Part shown: positions 26,647 to 36,223 of the stretch, piece after piece
How the letters are laid out: the number at the start of each line of letters is the position of its first letter
Position numbering within the stretch: the first letter of the stretch is position 1
NCBI GenBank assembly: GCA_030524765.1
Contig: JAUNGA010000014.1
Coordinates: 1-40,981, forward strand
Origin: Bacteroidales bacterium
Lineage (GTDB): Bacteria; Bacteroidota; Bacteroidia; Bacteroidales; Muribaculaceae
Direction: 5' to 3'
DNA length: 40,981 bases
The notes under the pieces: generated by a model
The model's database searches: none
Told to the model about the DNA's origin: nothing
The model's input: the letters and a program-made list of their open reading frames with translations, nothing else
Translations under genes and position numbers: made by a program

Positions 26647-27264
26647 ATGTCAACCTGCAGAATAGGTATCGGCGGCCCCGTAGGATCGGGCAAAACCGCC
26701 ATCATTGAAGCCATTACCCCGCGCTTGCTCGAGCGCGGCATGAAAGTGCTGATCATCACCAACGATATTGTCACGACCGAAGACGCCAAGCACGTGCGCA
26801 AGACCCTCAAGGGCATCTTGCTCGAAGACATGATCATAGGCGTCGAGACCGGCGCATGCCCCCACACAGCCGTGCGCGAAGACCCGTCGATGAACATCGC
26901 CGCTGTCGAAGAGATGGAAGCGAAATTTCCCGACGCCGACATCGTGCTGATCGAGTCGGGCGGCGACAACCTCACTCTGACATTCTCGCCCGCTCTGGTC
27001 GACTTCTTTATATATGTCATCGACGTTGCCGCAGGCGACAAGATCCCACGCAAAGACGGTCCCGGCATATCACAGAGCGACATCCTGGTCATCAACAAGA
27101 CCGACCTCGCGCCATATGTGCATGCGTCGCTCGAGGTGATGCGCCACGACAGCGAGCTGATGCGCCCGGGCAAACCGTTTGTGTTTACCAACGCCATGAC
27201 CGGCGAGGGCATCGACGATCTGGTCGACCTTATCTTCAAGATGGCCCTGTTCGACAAAAAATAA
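26647..27264 (+). CDS. ureG: Urease accessory GTPase UreG
   Basis: The 205-residue protein is a SIMIBI-class GTPase with P-loop G-G-P-V-G-S-G-K-T (about residues 9-17). Its nickel-binding C-P-H motif is in T-G-A-C-P-H-T-A (about 75-82), and E-S-G-G-D-N-L and the base-recognition motif N-K-T-D are present. All catalytic motifs are intact. The frame is open further upstream, overlapping ureF, but ATG 26647 fits the family N-terminus (C-R-I-G-I-G-G-P-V). It drives GTP-dependent nickel delivery. Confidence 0.97.
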   Translation: MSTCRIGIGGPVGSGKTAIIEAITPRLLERGMKVLIITNDIVTTEDAKHVRKTLKGILLEDMIIGVETGACPHTAVREDPSMNIAAVEEMEAKFPDADIVLIESGGDNLTLTFSPALVDFFIYVIDVAAGDKIPRKDGPGISQSDILVINKTDLAPYVHASLEVMRHDSELMRPGKPFVFTNAMTGEGIDDLVDLIFKMALFDKK

Positions 27265-27294
27265 TTTTCTCACCTTCCCAAAAACACCGACATC

Positions 27295-28251
27295 ATGGCC
27301 TTCCCGAATACATATGAATATACCGACGTCGAGATTGTAAATTTCGACAAAGCGCGAGAGATGAAACCGTATCTGCGCACACCGCGTGCGATGTATGTCG
27401 GCGCTCCCGGCAAACACGGTTATCTAAAACTCGGATTCGAGCTCGATGCCGACGGTCGCTCGATTTTGCGCGACCTCGACCGCCGCGCGCCTTTGATCGT
27501 GCAGCAGGAGCTATATTTCGATGAGGAGCTGCCCGGCATGCCCTGCGTGTATATTCTGTCGTCGGGAGGGCCTAATGTCGACGGCGACCGCTACCGCCAG
27601 ATCATCACACTCAAAAAAGACAGTATGGCGTTTGTGTCTACCGGCGCGGCCACAAAGCTCGCCAAGATGCAAGACAACTATTCTGGACTGCTGCAGTCGA
27701 TCGAACTCGACGAGGGCGCTTATCTCGAGTATCTGCCCGAGCCTGTCATCCCGTGTGCCGACACCCGCTTTATCAGCGACACCTGTCTGCGGGTACACCC
27801 CACGGCCACGGTCTTTTATTCTGAGATCTACATGGGCGGCCGCAAATATTACGGCGACGGCGAGCTGTTTGCTTTCGACATCCTGTCGGTATGCTCGCAC
27901 GGCGAGCGGCCCGACGGCCGGCAGCTGTTCCGCGAGAAATTCATCATCGACCCCAAGGCATCTCACATTCGCGACATAGGCGTGATGCACGGCTTCGACA
28001 TCTTTGCCAACGTGCTTGTCATGACACCTGAGGCCAACATCGCGCCGATTTACGACGCTGTCGAGCCCTTCTATGACCGCCAACAGCAACTTGCGGCGGG
28101 CATCACCCATCTGCCCAACGGCTCCGGGCTGCTGTTCAAGGTACTCGGCATGGAGACCGGTCCGGTCAAACGTGTCGTACGCGAATTCTGCTCGAAAGTG
28201 CGCATGCAGGTCAAGGGCAGGCCGTTGCCTCCCGAATTCCCATGGCGCTGA
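27295..28251 (+). CDS. ureD: Urease accessory protein UreD
   Basis: The 318-residue protein is slightly long for UreD (about 270-290). Recognisable traits include Q-Q-E-L-Y-F-D near the N-terminus, and S-S-G-G-P-N-V-D-G-D-R-Y matching the family S-P-G-G-x-x-x-G-D motif. T-K-L-A-K-M-Q and Y-L-P-E-P-V-I-P are also seen. UreD is the scaffold that binds apo-urease. It is placed after ureG here, not first as in many operons. It lies 30 nt after ureG and is followed directly by the urea transporter. Confidence 0.93.
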   Translation: MAFPNTYEYTDVEIVNFDKAREMKPYLRTPRAMYVGAPGKHGYLKLGFELDADGRSILRDLDRRAPLIVQQELYFDEELPGMPCVYILSSGGPNVDGDRYRQIITLKKDSMAFVSTGAATKLAKMQDNYSGLLQSIELDEGAYLEYLPEPVIPCADTRFISDTCLRVHPTATVFYSEIYMGGRKYYGDGELFAFDILSVCSHGERPDGRQLFREKFIIDPKASHIRDIGVMHGFDIFANVLVMTPEANIAPIYDAVEPFYDRQQQLAAGITHLPNGSGLLFKVLGMETGPVKRVVREFCSKVRMQVKGRPLPPEFPWR

Positions 28252-28284
28252 ACCTGATTGTCAAACTATAAAAACATAACCGAG

Positions 28285-29310
28285 ATGTTATTCAAAGACA
28301 TTAAAACAACGGTCACCGCGACGCTTAACGGCGCCGGACAGGTGATGTTTCAGCAAAGCCCCTGGACGGGACTGCTGTTTCTTGCCGGCATATTCTGGGG
28401 GTCATATGCATGCCATCTGCCTCAGGTGGCATGGGGCGCGGTGGTTGGTCTGATAGCCTCGACCGTCGCCGGATTCCTTACCGAGAAAAACATTCAGGCC
28501 GGCGAGCAGGGCCTGTGGGGATTCAACGGCATACTTGTCGGTTGCGCGTTCCCTACCTTCCTCTCAGACACATGGCTGATGTGGCTGGCCCTGATATTCT
28601 GTGCGATGCTCACCACATGGGTGCGCACAGGCCTCAACAATGTCATGGCTCCGTGGAAGATCAACTCGCTGACCTTCCCGTTCGTGTTGATGACATGGCT
28701 GTTTCTCTTTGCATCGCGCCAGATGCTCGGCATCGCACCGGTATCGCTGTCTGAGCCCGAGCTGGTCACCCACTTCAACTTCGCGCTCGACACTTCATTC
28801 GGCTCGTTGGTGATCTACTGGCTCAAGGGCATAGCCCAGATCTTCCTGATCGACTCATGGGTGACGGGCATATTCTTTCTGGTCGGTCTGGCTCTGTGCA
28901 GCCGCTGGGCCGCACTGTGGGCCGCTGTGGCATCGGCCATATCGCTTGCGGTGGCTTTGCTCTTCAAGGCCGACACGTCTGACATCGCGAGCGGTCTCTA
29001 TGGCTTCAGTCCCGTGCTGACGGGCATCGCCCTCGGATGCACATTCTACAAGCCCAATGTCAAGACCGCCATATGGTGTGTCACAGGCATTGTCGCCACC
29101 GTATTCGTACAGGCCGGCATGGACGCCATATTCACGCCATTCGGTCTCCCCACCCTCACCGGCCCGTTCTGCATCACCACATGGCTGTTCCTGTTGCCTC
29201 TCTACAAGTTCAGCTCAAACGAAGACCGTCATGCCGAGTGGAACTCCGGATGGGACCGCTTTGTAGACGACCTGCGCCGTGAGGAAGAAAAACATGATAC
29301 TACCAGATGA
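28285..29310 (+). CDS. Urea transporter (UT family)
   Basis: The 341-residue integral membrane protein has about ten helices in two similar halves, as in UT-family urea channels. Family marks are G-L-W-G-F-N-G-I-L-V-G-C-A in the first half and G-L-Y-G-F-S-P-V-L-T-G-I-A-L-G in the second, the two pore-loop regions. L-T-G-P-F-C-I-T-T-W lies near the end. It should let urea diffuse into the cell for the adjacent urease. The frame extends 27 nt upstream to a TTG, but ATG 28285 is preferred. It lies 34 nt after ureD. Confidence 0.9.
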   Translation: MLFKDIKTTVTATLNGAGQVMFQQSPWTGLLFLAGIFWGSYACHLPQVAWGAVVGLIASTVAGFLTEKNIQAGEQGLWGFNGILVGCAFPTFLSDTWLMWLALIFCAMLTTWVRTGLNNVMAPWKINSLTFPFVLMTWLFLFASRQMLGIAPVSLSEPELVTHFNFALDTSFGSLVIYWLKGIAQIFLIDSWVTGIFFLVGLALCSRWAALWAAVASAISLAVALLFKADTSDIASGLYGFSPVLTGIALGCTFYKPNVKTAIWCVTGIVATVFVQAGMDAIFTPFGLPTLTGPFCITTWLFLLPLYKFSSNEDRHAEWNSGWDRFVDDLRREEEKHDTTR

Positions 29311-29332
29311 CAACTGACTAAACCACCCCGTT

Positions 29333-30283
29333 ATGCACATGGCAGATGCTTTGGTTTCGCCCGCCGTTGCGGCCGTAACCGGTGCGGCAGCCGTCGCTCT
29401 GATAGCGGTAGCCGCCACAAAAGTCAAAAAAATCAGGCGCGACGATATCGTGCCGCTTATGGGTGTGATGGGCGCGTTTGTCTTTGCGGCCCAGATGATC
29501 AACTTCACCATTCCGGGCACGGGGTCGAGCGGCCACGTGATCGGCGGTGTACTGCTGTCGGCCGTGCTCGGGCCGTGGGCCGGATTCCTTACCCTGTGCT
29601 CGGTGCTGATCATACAGTGTCTGGTGTTCGCCGACGGCGGTCTGTTGGCTCTGGGATGCAACATACTCAATATGGCCGCCACATCGTGTCTGCTGGCCTA
29701 TCCGCTGATATTCAGGCCTATCGCACGACATAGCTTCAAGCCCGGCCGGCTGATCGGCGCGGCCGTGGCGGCATCGGTGGTAGCCCTCGAGGTCGGAGCG
29801 CTGGGTGTGACGGCCGAGACCGAGCTGTCGGGCATCACGGCTCTGCCCACATCCACCTTCCTGGCATTCATGCTGCCGATACATCTGGTGATCGGTGCCA
29901 TCGAAGGCGTGGCTACGGGCGCTGTACTGTGTTTCATAGCCAAGTATCGTCCCGAGACACTCTGCGTCTACAGCCACAGCGCCACCACCGGCAAGAGCAG
30001 CCGCAAGATGATGGTGGCATTCATCATCGCGGCGGCGGTGCTGGCAGGGGCATTCACCTGGATAGCCTCGGCCTATCCCGACGGCCTCGAGTGGTCTGTC
30101 GAGAAAGCGTCCGGACTCACCGATCTGCCGTCGATGGTCGCACCGACGGCCGTAATGCCCGACTACAACTCGACATTCGCCGGCATAATCGGCGCCACTA
30201 TCGTGATGATCATGCTGTGGGCCATCACCACCCTGCTCTTCCACAGGACACGGGCCACACAACACAAAACAGTAAAAAAATGA
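29333..30283 (+). CDS. nikM: ECF nickel transporter substrate-binding component NikMN (CbiM family, fused PDGLE domain)
   Basis: The 316-residue protein starts M-H-M-A-D-A-L, the CbiM/NikM N-terminus in which the free amino group and His2 bind the metal; this fixes the start at ATG 29333. About seven helices follow. A C-terminal NikN-type segment with an A-Y-P-D-G-L-E-W motif and a last helix is fused on. This architecture is typical of nickel, less often cobalt, ECF transporters. Downstream of urease genes, nickel is the likely ion. Its stop overlaps the ATG of nikQ (ATGA at 30280-30283). Confidence 0.9.
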   Translation: MHMADALVSPAVAAVTGAAAVALIAVAATKVKKIRRDDIVPLMGVMGAFVFAAQMINFTIPGTGSSGHVIGGVLLSAVLGPWAGFLTLCSVLIIQCLVFADGGLLALGCNILNMAATSCLLAYPLIFRPIARHSFKPGRLIGAAVAASVVALEVGALGVTAETELSGITALPTSTFLAFMLPIHLVIGAIEGVATGAVLCFIAKYRPETLCVYSHSATTGKSSRKMMVAFIIAAAVLAGAFTWIASAYPDGLEWSVEKASGLTDLPSMVAPTAVMPDYNSTFAGIIGATIVMIMLWAITTLLFHRTRATQHKTVKK

Positions 30284-31089
30284 AAGTATCGCGTCTCGAA
30301 CAGGCAATAGTCGCGCTGAATGCCCGTCAGATGGCATCAGACAACGACTCGCACATCGCGGGTATCGACCCGCGTGCGCTGCTTGTCGTGACGCTGATAT
30401 ACATGATAGCGATGTTGAGCGTACCCGTGCATAGCGTGGGCATGCTGATCTGGTTTGCCGTCTATCCTATTGTGACGGCACCGCTGGCTCATGTAGCCTA
30501 TGAGCGCGTTTTCCGCGACTCGCTCTATGTCCTGCCGCTGGTGGTGGTGATCGGCATCTTCAATCCGATCTACGACCGCGCGACAGCCTTTATGGTCGGC
30601 GATGTCGCAGTGAGCCGCGGGTGGGTGAGCTTTGTGTCGGTGGTGATTCGCGGCCTGCTGTCTGTGCAGGCTGTGCTGCTGCTGATACGGGTATGCGGGT
30701 TCAACCGCATGTGCGAGGCCATGCGCCGCCTGGGCGTGCCACGTGTGCTCGTCACTCAGCTGCTGATGGTCTACCGCTATCTCACCGTGCTGCTGCAGGA
30801 GACGCTCACCATGCATCGCGCCCGCACAGCCAGGGCCTGGGGCAAGACGTCATACGGGCCGTCGATGTGGGGGCCGTTTGTGGGGCAGCTCATGCTGCGC
30901 ACATTTGAGCGTGCCCGGTGCATCGGCATGGCCATGCGGGCCCGCGGATTCGACGGGTCGCTGCTTGTGAGCCGCCCGTCGAGATGGGCGACAGCCGACA
31001 CAGTATATTGTATGGTGTGGATACCGGTCATCGCCGCCATGCGTTTCGCCGACCTTTCGGGCATCATGTTGCACCTTTTCAGAGTATGA
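30280..31089 (+). CDS. nikQ: ECF nickel transporter T component NikQ (CbiQ family)
   Basis: The 269-residue protein has about five helices. An amphipathic coupling region carries two Ala-Arg-Gly-like motifs, seen here as H-R-A-R-T-A-R-A-W-G and M-A-M-R-A-R-G-F-D-G. It couples the ATPase NikO to NikMN. The start overlaps the nikM stop by 4 bp. The same frame is open far upstream within nikM, but this ATG gives the normal family length. A start further upstream is unlikely. Confidence 0.9.
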   Translation: MKVSRLEQAIVALNARQMASDNDSHIAGIDPRALLVVTLIYMIAMLSVPVHSVGMLIWFAVYPIVTAPLAHVAYERVFRDSLYVLPLVVVIGIFNPIYDRATAFMVGDVAVSRGWVSFVSVVIRGLLSVQAVLLLIRVCGFNRMCEAMRRLGVPRVLVTQLLMVYRYLTVLLQETLTMHRARTARAWGKTSYGPSMWGPFVGQLMLRTFERARCIGMAMRARGFDGSLLVSRPSRWATADTVYCMVWIPVIAAMRFADLSGIMLHLFRV

Positions 31090-31092
31090 GCC

Positions 31093-31815
31093 ATGAGCAA
31101 GACCGTAATGCGATTTGACGATGTGTGTTTCTCTTACCCCGGCGGGCGCGAGGCTCTGAGTCATGTGAGCTTCGAGATTGCCGAGGGCGAGAAAGTGGCC
31201 CTCGTCGGCCTGAACGGCTCGGGCAAATCGACTCTGCTGCTGCACGCCGACGCACTGCTGATGCCGTCGTCGGGAAAAGTCGAGATCGATGGCATTGCCG
31301 TCACCGACAAAAACGCCGCCAAAAGCCGTATGGCCGTGGGTATGGTGTTTCAGAACTCCGACGACCAGCTGTTCATGCCGACGGTCGAGGCCGATGTGGC
31401 ATTCGGCCCGCGCAACATGGGCCTCGACAACGGGCAGATAGCCGCCCGTGTCGACGAGGCTTTGCAGATGACATGTTGCTCTCACCTTCGCGACCGTCAG
31501 CCCTTCCGGCTCTCGGGCGGACAGAAGCGCATGGTATCGATAGCGACCGTGCTGTCCATGCAACCGCGCATACTGGTATTTGACGAACCCACCTCCGGAC
31601 TCGATTTCGCCGCCCGGGCCCAGTTCATCAGCATCGTCGACCGGCTGCCACACACGGTATTCATGTCGAGCCACGACATGGAGCTCGTCAATCGACTTTG
31701 CACCCGGGCAATCGTGCTCGACCGCGGACACGTGACCTACGACGGACCGGTCGACACCCTGCCCTATCCCACATTGACCGACCTAAACGATATTTCCTAT
31801 GAAACAGACTCCTGA
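31093..31815 (+). CDS. nikO: ECF nickel transporter ATPase NikO (CbiO family)
   Basis: The 240-residue ABC ATPase has all motifs intact. Walker A is G-L-N-G-S-G-K-S-T (about residues 39-47) and the Q-loop is F-Q-N-S-D-D-Q. The signature L-S-G-G-Q lies at about 140-144, Walker B I-L-V-F-D-E-P at about 160-166, and the switch His at about 194. It lies 3 nt after nikQ and powers metal uptake. Its last 17 bp overlap the start of the MFS gene. Confidence 0.93.
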   Translation: MSKTVMRFDDVCFSYPGGREALSHVSFEIAEGEKVALVGLNGSGKSTLLLHADALLMPSSGKVEIDGIAVTDKNAAKSRMAVGMVFQNSDDQLFMPTVEADVAFGPRNMGLDNGQIAARVDEALQMTCCSHLRDRQPFRLSGGQKRMVSIATVLSMQPRILVFDEPTSGLDFAARAQFISIVDRLPHTVFMSSHDMELVNRLCTRAIVLDRGHVTYDGPVDTLPYPTLTDLNDISYETDS

Positions 31816-33160
31816 AAGCAGCAGTACGACGGTCGACATGGCCACAATGCCGATGGGTTGGCCGCAGATACGCATAGTGCTGATCGCATCGCTCGGCCAG
31901 TTTATCGGCCAGGGACTGGCCACACTGGTGGGCATAGTCATACCGCTGATGCAGCTGGCCATACACCCCGGGCTGTCGGCCGGCATGCAAGGGCTGATGG
32001 GCTGCATATCGCTGATAGGCATTATGATAGGCACAGTGGTATTCGGCCGCCTCAGCGATCGGTTCGGCTACCTGCTGTTCTTCAGACTGTGCCCGTTGAT
32101 AATTGTGGTGGCATCGGTTGTGGCTACGCTGGTACACAGCGTACCCGTGATGCTCGTGTGCCTGTTCCTGATGGGATTTGCAATCGGCGGCGAATACAGT
32201 CTCGACCCCGACTACATTTCAGAGCTGATGCCTGTAAAATGGCGCGTATATATGGTTGGCGTGGCCAAGGCGCTGGCCTCTGCCGGCAGCGCGTTTGTGG
32301 CGATCGTCTGCTACCTGATACTCAGCGGCCGCAGCGATGCCGGACATTGGTCTGACCTGTTCCTGATCATGACGGCCGTGGCCGGTGTCATGCTGTTGAC
32401 GCGACTGGGCTTTGCCCAGAGCCCTCAATGGCTGATGAGCCGGGGGCGCGACGCCGAGGCCGAGGCGGCAGTCAGAAAACTGCTCGGTAAAAACGTGCGA
32501 ATGAGCGTCACCCGGCCTGTCACACACTCGCCGAAGACACAGAGCATGTGGCAGTTTGTCAAATCAAATTTCTCGAAAATAATACTCACAGGCGTTCCAT
32601 GGGCCTGCGAGGGCCTGGGAGTCTACGGTATAGGCATATTTCTGCCTGTGCTGATCATGAGCTTCAGATTATACACCCTGCCTGCCACCGCCACACCTAT
32701 CGACCATATCACCCACTCGGTGATACTGACATTTGTGCTGTGTCTCGTGATGATGGTGGGCTTTACGTGCGGCATACTGATGATGCGTAGATTCAACCAT
32801 CTGCGCATGCAGTTCGTCGGATTCTGGATGAGCGCCGTCGGCCTCGGGATACTGCTCGCGGCATATCTGTGCCATTGGCCTGCATGGATCGCCATAGGCG
32901 GTTTTGTGGTGTTCGAGCTGTTTCTAAACGCTGGGCCGCATCTCATCACATTTATTCTTCCCAGCAGCATCTATCCGGTCGACGACCGTGGCACCGGATC
33001 GGGCATAGCCGCCGGCATCGGCAAATCGGGCGCCGTGATCGGAGCCTTCCTGATACCGGTACTGCTCAGATCGGGCGGCGCCACACTCGTGCTGATCGTG
33101 TCGATATCGGTTATGGCCGCAGGAGCGGTTATCACCTCTTTTGGCCGCAGGAGCAGCTGA
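31799..33160 (+). CDS. MFS transporter at the end of the urease/nickel operon
   Basis: The 453-residue protein has 12 predicted helices. The MFS loop motif G-R-L-S-D-R-F-G-Y lies between helices 2 and 3, and the sugar-porter-like R-G-T-G-S-G-I-A-A-G-I-G-K-S-G appears in the second half. G-G-E-Y-S-L-D-P-D-Y-I-S-E-L in helix 4-5 resembles the metabolite:H+ symporter group. The substrate is not predictable. The 17-bp overlap with nikO indicates cotranscription and possibly a link to urea nitrogen or metal handling. It is convergent with the CDF exporter (29-bp overlap of the 3' ends). Confidence 0.85.
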   Translation: MKQTPESSSTTVDMATMPMGWPQIRIVLIASLGQFIGQGLATLVGIVIPLMQLAIHPGLSAGMQGLMGCISLIGIMIGTVVFGRLSDRFGYLLFFRLCPLIIVVASVVATLVHSVPVMLVCLFLMGFAIGGEYSLDPDYISELMPVKWRVYMVGVAKALASAGSAFVAIVCYLILSGRSDAGHWSDLFLIMTAVAGVMLLTRLGFAQSPQWLMSRGRDAEAEAAVRKLLGKNVRMSVTRPVTHSPKTQSMWQFVKSNFSKIILTGVPWACEGLGVYGIGIFLPVLIMSFRLYTLPATATPIDHITHSVILTFVLCLVMMVGFTCGILMMRRFNHLRMQFVGFWMSAVGLGILLAAYLCHWPAWIAIGGFVVFELFLNAGPHLITFILPSSIYPVDDRGTGSGIAAGIGKSGAVIGAFLIPVLLRSGGATLVLIVSISVMAAGAVITSFGRRSS

Positions 33161-34079
33161 CATCGCCGCACTCGTTGGAGGCGGTCTCGGCTTCTATGGT
33201 AGAGTGCGATATGCCGCAGCCACATGCGGCCTCACGCACACCGGCGATGGCACGGTCGATCTGCGATGGATCGCTCACCACCACATGCACAGTCAGGGCC
33301 GTTGAGGTCGTACTCATCGACCATATATGCAGATGATGCATCGAGCTGACCTCGGGCACGGCAAGAATCGCCGCCCTGACCTTGTCGACATCGATATTGT
33401 CAGGCACTCCGTCAAGCGCCATACGCAGGCTCTCGCGCAGCAGCGAGTACGAGCCCGCCGCAATCATGACCGCTATGCACAGACCGATAATAGGGTCGAT
33501 AACATACCAGCCGGTAAAGGCGATGATTATACCTGACACCACCACCCCGACCGACACCAGCGTATCGGCGGCCATGTGCATGAACGCACCTCTGACATTG
33601 AGGTCATTGCGGCTGTGTCCGAGCAGCATCCACGCGGTCACACCGTTGACCACGACACCTGCCGCCGCCACCCATGCCACCGTGTCGCCGTCGACAGCCG
33701 ACGGGTGCAGCAGCCTGTCGATGCTCTCGACGGCAATCAGCACCACAGCCACATAAAGTATGACGGCATTGGCAAGCGAGGCTTCGACCGTAGCGCGGCC
33801 ATAGCCAAATGTATATCGGTCATTGGCCGCTCTACGGGCTGCCTTGTATGCGACAAGCGAGATGAGCAGCGAAGCCACATCGCCCAGATTATGCCCTGCG
33901 TCAGAGAGCAGTCCCATCGATCCCTTGACCCATCCGGCCGATGCCTCGATGACTACATAAATCAGATTGAGCGCGATGGCCCAGTAAAATACCGTACTCA
34001 GCCTTCCGTCGGCTGTCATAGGCAACGCATGGTGGTGATGCTCGTGCGGGTGTGTGTGATGATGTTGATCTTGCTGCAT
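33132..34079 (-). CDS. Cation diffusion facilitator (CDF) metal exporter
   Basis: The 315-residue protein starts M-Q-Q-D-Q followed by a His-rich segment (H-H-H-T-H-P-H-E-H-H-H-H). Six helices carry the CDF metal sites D-A-G-H-N-L-G-D in helix 2 and H-M-A-A-D in helix 5. A cytosolic ferredoxin-like domain contains M-H-H-L-H-I-W-S. The C-terminus adds Cys residues (C-G-D-V-S-C-S-C-G). It exports Zn2+, Co2+ or Ni2+. Next to nickel import it may act as a safety valve (inference). ATG 34079 is chosen because the frame upstream runs through the promoter. Confidence 0.9.
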   Translation of the reverse strand: MQQDQHHHTHPHEHHHHALPMTADGRLSTVFYWAIALNLIYVVIEASAGWVKGSMGLLSDAGHNLGDVASLLISLVAYKAARRAANDRYTFGYGRATVEASLANAVILYVAVVLIAVESIDRLLHPSAVDGDTVAWVAAAGVVVNGVTAWMLLGHSRNDLNVRGAFMHMAADTLVSVGVVVSGIIIAFTGWYVIDPIIGLCIAVMIAAGSYSLLRESLRMALDGVPDNIDVDKVRAAILAVPEVSSMHHLHIWSMSTTSTALTVHVVVSDPSQIDRAIAGVREAACGCGISHSTIEAETASNECGDVSCSCGQKR

Positions 34080-34127
34080 ATCTATTGATCGGGTAGCGCT
34101 GTCAGAGCTTTTTATAATATCTGATCG

Positions 34128-34135
34128 CAAAGATA
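34128..34135 (-). promoter_or_regulatory. -7 box of the CDF gene
   Basis: The minus strand reads TATCTTTG, 48 nt before the ATG at 34079. A TTG codon overlapping this box is therefore not the real start. Confidence 0.6.
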
Positions 34136-34144
34136 CAAAAAACT

Positions 34145-36220
34145 TCAGAGACGGTCAAGCTCGGTCTGGGCTGCCGATTCGCCCTTGTAGGCGTCGCGCC
34201 GCGGATGCAGCCGCCAGGTAAGCGACAGTGCCACACCGCGTGTGTCGTAGCGCTGACGCTTGTCGACACTCACGCCGCAGGTGTGCATGCTCCAGTCGCC
34301 GCTCTGGGTTCCCAGAATGTCTGTGGCCGCAAGGCGCAGGGTGAGATTGTCGCCCCACGACTTGCTCACCGAAAGGTCAAGGGCAAACGGCGTAGCTGCG
34401 AAACGGTTGGTGTGCATATCGCCGCCCGTGCTTCCCCATGCGTTGACAGTGACGGCAAATCCGGCCGGCAGAGTGATGACATTGTCGATATAATATGAAA
34501 ATATCGGGCGGTCATAGCGTTGTCCTTCGTAGCCGAGCCACTGACGATGCACGCCTGCGGTGAGCGACGGCATCCATGCCCGCACGTTTTTGCTCCACAT
34601 CAGATAAATGTCGAGCGACGATACGTCGAGATTGACGGGCTGCATGAGCAGTTGCAGCGTCGGTGCGTCATATACTCTCTTGACAAAACCATAGGTGTCG
34701 AGACTGCGGGTGAAATCGCTCTGCAGCACAAATCCGCGCCACGAGGCCATCAGCTGCACATCGTGCATATGCTCGTCGCGCAACGCCGGATTACCGCCTT
34801 CGATCTCATGTCGTCCCACATAGTTCAGACTGCCGGTGAGCTGCGAGTAAGGAGGCTTGACTGTGGCCATCTTGTAGCTGAGAGTGATGCCGTCGCGCTC
34901 ATTGAGGTAGTAGCCGAGCGATATATCGGGGGTGAGCAGATTGTCGCGACGGCTGACGCTCTCGCCTGCACGCGGGCCGCTGACATCAAGTGCATAGTCG
35001 GTAAATTCATATCGTAGTCCGGCCCGCAGGTCAAAATTGCCCAACGACGCACGCCACGAGGCAAAAGCGGCCGCCGTGGTCTGACGGGTGTCTGTAAGCG
35101 ATGACGGCAGATAGTCTGATACAGCATCGTTGAGCATATCGAAATCGAGGCCGGTGCGTGTGTGCGTCGCCTGTGCGCCTACTGTCAGCAGGCCCCGGCC
35201 GACGGGAATGACCGAATACAGCTTTCCGGCCCATAGCGTCGCGCTGCGTTTGCTCGCCGATGCCACATCGGCCGATGACGCATCGGGGTAGACTGTCGCA
35301 ACCCTGTCGGTCGAGGCCGACGACTTGAAGTCGCCGTCGAAATGCAACAGATAACCGCCGGCCAAGGTATGGTCGTAATATACCGACACACGATGGCTGT
35401 GGGCACGTACACGATTGGTTATCAGATTGGCCACCGGCATTTCATCATCAAGCCATTCGCTGCCGCTGTTCGAAAAGTCGCCGCGCTCGGGGTTGTAGCG
35501 GTAACAGGCGCCGAACGACAAGGTCCCGACCGAGTAGTTGAGACCGGCCTTGACCGTACCGTTGAGCGAGGGCATATGCTTGTCCTGCGATGTGCCTACG
35601 ACCGTCGGCTCGCCATTATACAAAAGTGTATTGACCGTCGAACCGCGCACACGGCTGTTATTCCGGGCAAACGTGCCGCCTACATTCCAGTCCCACGGTC
35701 CGGTGTGGTAGACCGCATCGATATACTCATACCCCGACCATGCCCGACGGCGCTTGATCTCGGCGCGATCGGTGAGAGACAAGCCACGCAGGAAGTTTCC
35801 ACGGGTGGTTATACGCAGCACTGCGCGTGTCGAGCTGTCATATTCGGCACCGGGTGCCATGTCGAGCTCAACACGACGTATATCGAGCGATAACAGCTGG
35901 CGCAACTCGTTGTCGTCGCGCACCGGCCGGCCGTCGATAAATATATCGGGAGCCCCCTTACCGACCACCGTCACCGTCTCGTCGTTTACAGTGATAGCCG
36001 GCAACTGGGCAAGTACATCGAGAGCCGTGCCAAGGTTCTGCAGCGGCGAGCCCGACACTGTCGTCACGAGAGCCGTGCCGACAAGACGGGTGGCCGGCTG
36101 ACGCGAGGTGACCACGATTTCATTTAGTTCGCGCGTGAGCGAATCTGCCTGCTCGTCGGCGCGGCACACCGCGAAGACAGGCAGAAAGAGAATGATAAGA
36201 ATGATGATTTTTGATAACAT
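34145..36220 (-). CDS. TonB-dependent receptor-like outer-membrane beta-barrel protein
   Basis: The protein has 691 residues, with a signal peptide (about residues 1-22). A TonB-box-like N-terminal stretch (L-N-E-I-V-V-T-S-R) and a plug domain follow (L-A-Q-L-P-A-I-T-V and P-D-I-F-I-D-G-R-P-V-R-D). The rest is a long beta-barrel of the 'outer membrane beta-barrel family' type, with Y-N-P-E-R and Y-Y-L-N-E-R-D-G motifs. It lacks a SusD partner. ATG 36220 is used, giving a clean signal peptide; a TTG 24 nt upstream lies in the promoter. The substrate is unknown. The next gene upstream is a membrane-anchored HTH regulator, a candidate controller. Confidence 0.85.
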   Translation of the reverse strand: MLSKIIILIILFLPVFAVCRADEQADSLTRELNEIVVTSRQPATRLVGTALVTTVSGSPLQNLGTALDVLAQLPAITVNDETVTVVGKGAPDIFIDGRPVRDDNELRQLLSLDIRRVELDMAPGAEYDSSTRAVLRITTRGNFLRGLSLTDRAEIKRRRAWSGYEYIDAVYHTGPWDWNVGGTFARNNSRVRGSTVNTLLYNGEPTVVGTSQDKHMPSLNGTVKAGLNYSVGTLSFGACYRYNPERGDFSNSGSEWLDDEMPVANLITNRVRAHSHRVSVYYDHTLAGGYLLHFDGDFKSSASTDRVATVYPDASSADVASASKRSATLWAGKLYSVIPVGRGLLTVGAQATHTRTGLDFDMLNDAVSDYLPSSLTDTRQTTAAAFASWRASLGNFDLRAGLRYEFTDYALDVSGPRAGESVSRRDNLLTPDISLGYYLNERDGITLSYKMATVKPPYSQLTGSLNYVGRHEIEGGNPALRDEHMHDVQLMASWRGFVLQSDFTRSLDTYGFVKRVYDAPTLQLLMQPVNLDVSSLDIYLMWSKNVRAWMPSLTAGVHRQWLGYEGQRYDRPIFSYYIDNVITLPAGFAVTVNAWGSTGGDMHTNRFAATPFALDLSVSKSWGDNLTLRLAATDILGTQSGDWSMHTCGVSVDKRQRYDTRGVALSLTWRLHPRRDAYKGESAAQTELDRL

Positions 36221-36223
36221 AAT

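Noticed and set aside
28258-28284. TTG start for the urea transporter
   Set aside because: An ATG nine codons later gives the normal length and usual spacing.
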